A DNA stretch of 64,000 bases from Komagataeibacter rhaeticus. GTDB taxonomy: Bacteria > Pseudomonadota > Alphaproteobacteria > Acetobacterales > Acetobacteraceae. The DNA is taken from NCBI RefSeq assembly GCF_003207855.1, contig NZ_NKTZ01000004.1, positions 248,001 through 312,000 of the forward strand. The letters are read 5' to 3'. Position 1 is the first letter of the stretch. Every line of letters begins with the position of its first letter. The notes beneath the pieces are model-generated. The model was not told where the DNA came from and searched no databases. It saw only the letters and a list, made by a program, of their open reading frames with translations. Shown here one piece after another: positions 59,884 to 64,000 of the stretch. A program made the translations under genes and the position numbers.

Positions 59884-60405
59884 TCAGGCATGGCCTGGCG
59901 TCTGGTCGAACGAGTTGCGCTTGGCCTGCCACAGCGCCACGAAGTCGATCGGCTGCAGCACCACGGGCGGGAAGCCGCCATCGCGCGTGACTTCGCTCAG
60001 GATATTGCGCACGTAGGGGAAGATCAGGCGCGGCACTTCCACCAGCAGGATCGGCTCGATCAGCTCGGCGGGCGGGTTGTTCAGTGTCGCGATTGCCGCA
60101 TAGGACAGCTCGGCAATGAAAACCGGCCGGCCGGCGGGGCCGCCCTCGGTCTGCGGGGCTTCGCTCGCTTCGGCCTTTACGGTCAGGACCACCTCGAACA
60201 CCGGCTGTTCCTGTTCCAGGCGGTTGGCCTGCACGTCGATGTTGACCGAGATCTGCGGGTTGGTGCGCAGCGTTGCGAATATTTCCGCCCCGGCGGGCAC
60301 CTCGAACGAAAGGTCCTTGATGTACTGAAGGTTGATTGCCAGCGGAAGGGCGGGGGGCGCGCTCTGGCCGTTTTCAGGGCTGGTCGGCTGGGTCGTGTCG
60401 GACAT
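59884..60405 (-). CDS. secB: Protein-export chaperone SecB
   Basis: A 173-residue tetrameric chaperone that keeps preproteins unfolded and hands them to SecA. INLQYIKDLSFEVPAGAEIF is the family N-terminal signature; YAAIATLNNPPAELIEPILLVE and FPYVRNILSEVTRDGGFPP complete the fold. The start MSDTTQPTSP at 60405 is chosen over an ATG 24 codons upstream. It is divergent from a Tim44-domain gene, as in many alphaproteobacteria. Confidence 0.96.
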   Translation of the reverse strand: MSDTTQPTSPENGQSAPPALPLAINLQYIKDLSFEVPAGAEIFATLRTNPQISVNIDVQANRLEQEQPVFEVVLTVKAEASEAPQTEGGPAGRPVFIAELSYAAIATLNNPPAELIEPILLVEVPRLIFPYVRNILSEVTRDGGFPPVVLQPIDFVALWQAKRNSFDQTPGHA

Positions 60406-60607
60406 GCTTGTCTGTATTTCCCGGAGGTCAGTGGAAAAAGGAAAGAATCCCGTATTCTCTGGCCGTAGCATGGGCATGCGGGCGATGCCATACCGCGTGC
60501 CGGAATTTTAACGCCTCTTGTGCATTGTGCTGGCAAAGGGCCTTGCCTATGTTGTGGCGCAGGGTAACTTCTGGCAGGGCGCCCGCCTGCCGTTATGGAC
60601 GCGCGGC

Positions 60608-61294
60608 ATGAATTTTATCTCTGGTCATTTTCCGCTGGATCTTGTTGTTCTGGGGCTGGTGGCTGTCTTCCTTGTCCTGCGCCTGCGCAGCATCCTCGGC
60701 CGCAGGGTCGGGGCCGAACCGGCGGTGCGCCCCATGGCGGCCCAGCCCGCGGCCCAGCCGATGGTGGAAAAGCCTGTCGAACCCCCGCCGCCCGCCATTA
60801 CCTATGAAATTCCCACTCCTGATACCCGCGTGGGCGGCGTGCTGGCCCGCATCGCGGCCCTCCAGCCCGGCTTCACACCCCAGGAATTCGCCCGGGGAAC
60901 CGAGACCGCCTTCCGCCAGATCGTGGGTGCCTATGCGGCGGGTGATCTGGACGTGCTGCGCGAACGGCTGACAGCCGCCACCTTTGGCGCGTTCGAGGCG
61001 GCGATCCAGTCCCGCCAGCAGGCGGGCGAGGTCCTGCGCAGTGAAATCCGTGACATTACCGACATCGCCATCATCGGCGCGGAAGTGGATGAGGCCGCAG
61101 GCCCCAGTCCCCTTGCCCGTATTGAGGTGCGGATCGTATCGGACCAGATCAGCCTGACGGTAGACAGCAGCGGCCACCCCGTGGCCGGCGTGGACGCGGT
61201 GACCGAATTCTCGGACCTGTGGACGTTCGAGCGCCTGCTGGGTGTCAATGCGCCCGGGGCCGGCTGGCGGCTGGGTGCCAGCCGCAGCGCATAG
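60608..61294 (+). CDS. Tim44/TimA domain protein
   Basis: A 228-residue protein with one N-terminal transmembrane helix (LDLVVLGLVAVFLVLRL), a proline-rich linker and a Tim44-like domain (about 80-225; GFTPQEFARGTETAFRQIVGAYAAGDLDVLRE). This is the TimA/Tim44 homologue usually found between secB and mltA in alphaproteobacteria. The start at ATG 60608 gives the family layout; the frame is open 30 codons further upstream. Function in bacteria is unproven. Confidence 0.9.
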   Translation: MNFISGHFPLDLVVLGLVAVFLVLRLRSILGRRVGAEPAVRPMAAQPAAQPMVEKPVEPPPPAITYEIPTPDTRVGGVLARIAALQPGFTPQEFARGTETAFRQIVGAYAAGDLDVLRERLTAATFGAFEAAIQSRQQAGEVLRSEIRDITDIAIIGAEVDEAAGPSPLARIEVRIVSDQISLTVDSSGHPVAGVDAVTEFSDLWTFERLLGVNAPGAGWRLGASRSA

Positions 61295-61341
61295 GCCGCC
61301 GTGCCATAATTTCCCGATAAACTCATGATCTGTCTGTGTGC

Positions 61342-62568
61342 ATGAAAGTATTCAAGCATATTGCGCCGCTGTGCGCCGTTATTGCCCTGTGTGGCTGCCA
61401 TACCCAGTCCCCCGTCACCGGTGCCGCCCAGGAACGCAGCCCCGCCCCGGCGCGGGTACGTCATGTCCCCTTCCATGCCCTGCCCGGATGGAAGAATGAC
61501 GCGCAGGAAGAGGCGCTGTCCGTATTCCTGGAAGACTGCCACAAGATCACGAGCTTGCCCCCGGACAGCAGCCTGGGGGGGGAAGCCACGTCCCGTCCCG
61601 GCCGGGTGGTAGGGGACTGGCAGGCGGCCTGCCAGGCCGCGCGTGACGTGCCGGTGGGCGACCGGGCGGCGGCGCGGGCATTTTTTGAACAGTGGTTCCG
61701 TCCCTACACCATGCCGGCGGGTCCGCGCGCGGGTGGCATGCTGTTTACCGGCTATTACGAACCCGAGATCAGGGGTTCCCTGCGGCGGGGGGGCATGTAC
61801 CAGACCCCGGTCTACCGCCGCCCGCCCGATCTGGTGCGTGAACGCGACGCACAGGGCAATATCGTGACCGGCCGCAGGCAGGACGGGCAGATCGTGCCCT
61901 ACTGGACCCGTGCCGAGATCGATCAGGGGAGGCTTGCGCACAAGAAGCTGGAAATGCTCTGGCTTGCCGATCCGGTTGACCTGTTCTTCCTGCAGATACA
62001 GGGGGCCGAGCGGGTACGCCTGCCCGATGACACGATCATCCGCCTTGGCTTTGATGGCCTGAATGGCCAGCCCTATGTGCCGCTGGGGCGCGTCATGGTG
62101 GCGCAGGGGCTGCTGGGTGCGGATGACGTGAACATGGCCTCCATCCGCGGCTGGCTTGAGGCCAATCCCGACAAGGCACGGGAGATGATGGAGAAGAACC
62201 CCAACTACGTCTTCTTCCGTGAACTGGATGGAGCGGACGTCCGGGCCGGTGCGCCGGGCGCGCTGGGCGTGTCGCTTGTGCCGGGGCGTTCGGTTGCGGT
62301 GGACCGGGCCTACATTCCGCTGGGCAGCCCGGTATGGGTGCAGGCACAGGTGCAGGTGGACGGTCACCCCGCAACATGGGAGCGGCTTGACTTCGCACAG
62401 GATCTGGGCACTGACATCAAGGGACCGGACCGTGCCGACCTGTATATGGGCTGGGGACCGGAAGCGGCGCAGGCCGCGGGCAACCTGCATTCGGGTGGGC
62501 AGATGATCGTGCTGGTGCCGCGAAGCAGGCCGAAACACGAACACGAACACGAAGCATCCGCCCAGTAA
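61342..62568 (+). CDS. mltA: Membrane-bound lytic murein transglycosylase A
   Basis: A 408-residue lipoprotein. The signal peptide ends in a lipobox ALCGC (Cys at ~19). The MltA domain follows, with TGYYEPEIRGS, an insertion, and the C-terminal 3D domain in which the catalytic aspartate lies in FAQDLGTDIKGPDRADLYMG. It cleaves peptidoglycan to 1,6-anhydro muropeptides. An unusual His/Glu repeat (KHEHEHEAS) ends the protein. It follows the TimA gene, part of the secB-timA-mltA cluster. Confidence 0.94.
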   Translation: MKVFKHIAPLCAVIALCGCHTQSPVTGAAQERSPAPARVRHVPFHALPGWKNDAQEEALSVFLEDCHKITSLPPDSSLGGEATSRPGRVVGDWQAACQAARDVPVGDRAAARAFFEQWFRPYTMPAGPRAGGMLFTGYYEPEIRGSLRRGGMYQTPVYRRPPDLVRERDAQGNIVTGRRQDGQIVPYWTRAEIDQGRLAHKKLEMLWLADPVDLFFLQIQGAERVRLPDDTIIRLGFDGLNGQPYVPLGRVMVAQGLLGADDVNMASIRGWLEANPDKAREMMEKNPNYVFFRELDGADVRAGAPGALGVSLVPGRSVAVDRAYIPLGSPVWVQAQVQVDGHPATWERLDFAQDLGTDIKGPDRADLYMGWGPEAAQAAGNLHSGGQMIVLVPRSRPKHEHEHEASAQ

Positions 62569-62610
62569 CACCAGATCCGCCCGGGGCGGAGTAAAGAGCG
62601 CAGGAACATC

Positions 62611-63501
62611 ATGACAGGGCGACCCCGCGCGGCGCAGGCTTCCGTACCGACACCCCGCCCGCCGCGGACGGTCCGTTACACCGAAGGTCCCCATCTGCTG
62701 GTCCGTGGCGACTGCGTGCGCGCCATGCGCCGCATGGAAGCGGCCAGCGTGGATGTGGTCGTCACCTCGCCGCCATACAATATCGGGCTGAAATACCGCA
62801 CCTATCGTGACCGGCTGGAGGAAGACGGCTACCTGGACTGGATGGTCGAGGTCGCGGCGGAAGTGCGCCGGGTCATGCGGCCCGACGGTTCGTTCTTCCT
62901 CAATGTCGCGGGGTCTTCCGCCCAGCCGTGGCTGCCGTTCGAACTGATGGTCCGGCTGCGCGAACTGTTCGTGTTGCAGAACCATATCTCGTGGGTCAAG
63001 TCGATCTCGGTCGGGGTCGACACGCATGGCCATTTCAAGCCCGTCAACAGCCACCGCTACCTCAACCGCAATCATGAGCACCTGTTCCACCTGACGCTGA
63101 AGGGGGAGGTGGGACTGAAGCGGCTTGATATCGGCGTGCCCTACAAGGACAAGTCCAACATCGTGCGCCGTGGCCACCGCCAGGACCGCCGGTGCCGGGG
63201 CGATACCTGGTTCATCCCCTATGAAACCGTGCAGGGCAGGGCGCAGAAATTTCACCATCCCGGCACGTTTCCCGTGCTGCTGCCGCAGATGTGCATCCGC
63301 CTGCATGGCAAGAGCGCGCCCGTGGTGCTGGACCCGTTCATGGGCACCGGCACCACGCTGGTCGCGGCCGTGCGGGAAGGGGGGCGGGGGATCGGGATCG
63401 ATCTCGATACCATCTATGTCAACGTGGCGCGTGAACGGGTCCGGCAGGCCATGCAGGCGCAGGCGGCGGGTGCTGCCGGAACGGATGATCGAAATGTTTG
63501 A
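62611..63501 (+). CDS. Orphan site-specific DNA amino-methyltransferase (class beta)
   Basis: A 296-residue class beta methyltransferase: the catalytic motif IV TSPPYN (52-57) precedes the SAM-binding motif I LDPFMGTGTT (240-249). The (T/S)PPY form is more typical of N4-cytosine enzymes, while CcrM-type adenine enzymes have DPPY, so m4C or m6A is open. It lacks the RAMA domain of CcrM. No restriction gene is adjacent. It begins 43 nt after mltA with AGGA upstream and ends beside a palindromic operator. Confidence 0.88.
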   Translation: MTGRPRAAQASVPTPRPPRTVRYTEGPHLLVRGDCVRAMRRMEAASVDVVVTSPPYNIGLKYRTYRDRLEEDGYLDWMVEVAAEVRRVMRPDGSFFLNVAGSSAQPWLPFELMVRLRELFVLQNHISWVKSISVGVDTHGHFKPVNSHRYLNRNHEHLFHLTLKGEVGLKRLDIGVPYKDKSNIVRRGHRQDRRCRGDTWFIPYETVQGRAQKFHHPGTFPVLLPQMCIRLHGKSAPVVLDPFMGTGTTLVAAVREGGRGIGIDLDTIYVNVARERVRQAMQAQAAGAAGTDDRNV

Positions 63502-63520
63502 TCGTTTCCATTGAAACGAT
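63501..63520. promoter_or_regulatory. Palindromic operator candidate upstream of the peroxidase gene
   Basis: Perfect inverted repeat ATCGTTTC (63501-63508), spacer CATT, GAAACGAT (63513-63520), directly at the end of the methyltransferase gene and 63 nt upstream of the peroxidase ATG. A TTGACA-like -35 lies at 63525-63530, but its -10 is poor. It looks like a repressor site rather than a terminator; the factor is unknown. Confidence 0.5.
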
Positions 63521-63583
63521 TATATTGACAAATAATTCCTGAATCGGCCAAAACCACTTCCAGTCTTGGGAAGGGGATTTCGC

Positions 63584-64000
63584 ATGTCGGTCAGGAAGGC
63601 AGTTCTGGGGGCAATCGCCGCAGGCGGCGTGGTGTATGGCGGGACGGTCGCCTATCTCACGCATTTCGATCACGCCACGGCGCCGGCGCCCGCGGCGGCT
63701 GGCGTGGACGCCGTGTCCGCCAACGCCCTGAATGTGGTGCGGGAGGCACGCTGCGACTACTGCCACGCGGCCAATGTCGACCTGCCCTTCTATTTCAGCC
63801 TGCCGGTGGCCAATACGCTCATGAGCCGTGACCGCGCGGAAGGGCTGAAGCATTTCCGTGTGGAGCCGGTCATTACCGCGCTGCAGAATGGCAGCGTGCC
63901 CGATGAGGAGCCGCTGGCCCGCATCGAGGAAGTGATCAACCAGAACCGCATGCCGCCCACGCTGTACCTGCTCATGCACTGGCATGCCCACCTGTCGGCC
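63584..64000 (+). CDS. YhjA-type cytochrome c peroxidase, N-terminal part
   Basis: The first 139 codons of a gene cut by the right edge. A membrane anchor (about 8-26) precedes a heme-binding domain with one CxxCH motif: Cys57-x-x-Cys60-His61 (CDYCH), then LPFYFSLPVANTLM and EEVINQNRMPPTLYLLMHW. This matches the N-terminal heme domain of E. coli YhjA, a tri-heme quinol-linked cytochrome c peroxidase; the two CCP/MauG heme domains would follow outside the window. AAGGGG lies 7 nt before the ATG. Another heme-binding protein is possible until the rest is seen. Confidence 0.8.
   Translation, partial: MSVRKAVLGAIAAGGVVYGGTVAYLTHFDHATAPAPAAAGVDAVSANALNVVREARCDYCHAANVDLPFYFSLPVANTLMSRDRAEGLKHFRVEPVITALQNGSVPDEEPLARIEEVINQNRMPPTLYLLMHWHAHLSA

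Noticed and set aside
63495-63515. An FNR-box-like TTGAT near the peroxidase gene
   Set aside because: TTGAT is present but the second half-site ATCAA is not at the correct 4-nt spacing; the perfect ATCGTTTC/GAAACGAT palindrome explains the symmetry better.

Overview
The window is a high-GC, gene-dense chromosomal segment of an alphaproteobacterium. Protein content and gene order point to an acetic acid bacterium (Acetobacteraceae), most likely near Komagataeibacter/Gluconacetobacter. Support comes from the rpmH-rnpA-yidD-yidC-engB-argB cluster, an LpxI-type lipid A pathway, an Hsp20 gene paired with a DUF1150 gene, and a heme O synthase gene kept without a complete cytochrome c oxidase operon. 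The genus is inferred from general familiarity, not from a database match. There is no phage, insertion sequence, integrase, CRISPR array or rRNA, so this is core-genome territory with a few accessory features.

Layout. 1-8.2 kb (mostly +): end of lpxI, gloA, a small DHp-like ORF (-), rpmH with a clear promoter, rnpA, yidD, yidC, engB, argB, dapD, dapE and a membrane protein. 8.3-10.7 kb (-): def-fmt-truA. 10.8-11.8 kb (+): Hsp20 and DUF1150 behind a heat-shock-like promoter. 11.9-17.4 kb (-): rnd, kdsD, lptC, lptA, lptB and the ribosome hibernation factor, with tRNA-Leu(CAG) upstream. 17.9-36.9 kb (+): an NDUFA9-like reductase, gltD-gltB, pepF, an ABC1/UbiB-like kinase, uvrB, aldose epimerase, greB, gshB, a PmtA-like methyltransferase, then a degenerate cytochrome oxidase subunit I, ctaB and a CoxF-like small protein. 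37.3-45.5 kb (-): a Tim44-like protein, pmbA, an M16 peptidase, thrC, a Yellow/MRJP-like secreted protein and an M32 carboxypeptidase. 45.6-47.6 kb (+): a TPR-glycosyltransferase-like protein. 47.7-57.8 kb (-): glnD, mutS, murJ, a glutathione peroxidase, gpsA and tsaD. 57.8-59.7 kb (+): hemC-hemD. Then secB (-), and on + a second Tim44-domain protein, mltA, an orphan DNA methyltransferase and the start of a YhjA-type cytochrome c peroxidase that runs off the right edge.

How the genes work together. Envelope biogenesis is prominent: lpxI, kdsD (Kdo precursor), the LptC/A/B part of the LPS transporter, murJ, mltA, yidC/yidD and secB. Nitrogen assimilation is represented by GOGAT (gltBD) and the uridylyltransferase GlnD. 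Lysine/arginine/threonine synthesis (argB, dapD, dapE, thrC), heme synthesis (hemC, hemD, ctaB), DNA repair (uvrB, mutS) and peptide or protein turnover (pepF, M16, M32, pmbA, def) make up the rest.

Most notable. (1) The subunit I homologue beside ctaB keeps both low-spin-heme histidines but has lost most CuB and high-spin-heme ligands. (2) A five-copy dispersed repeat of two adjacent hairpins sits only at gene 3' ends, mostly between convergent genes. (3) An 11-bp tandem repeat lies in the leader of mutS. Start codons were moved inward from the longest open frame wherever a ribosome binding site, neighbour overlap or family length argued for it; each entry says so.
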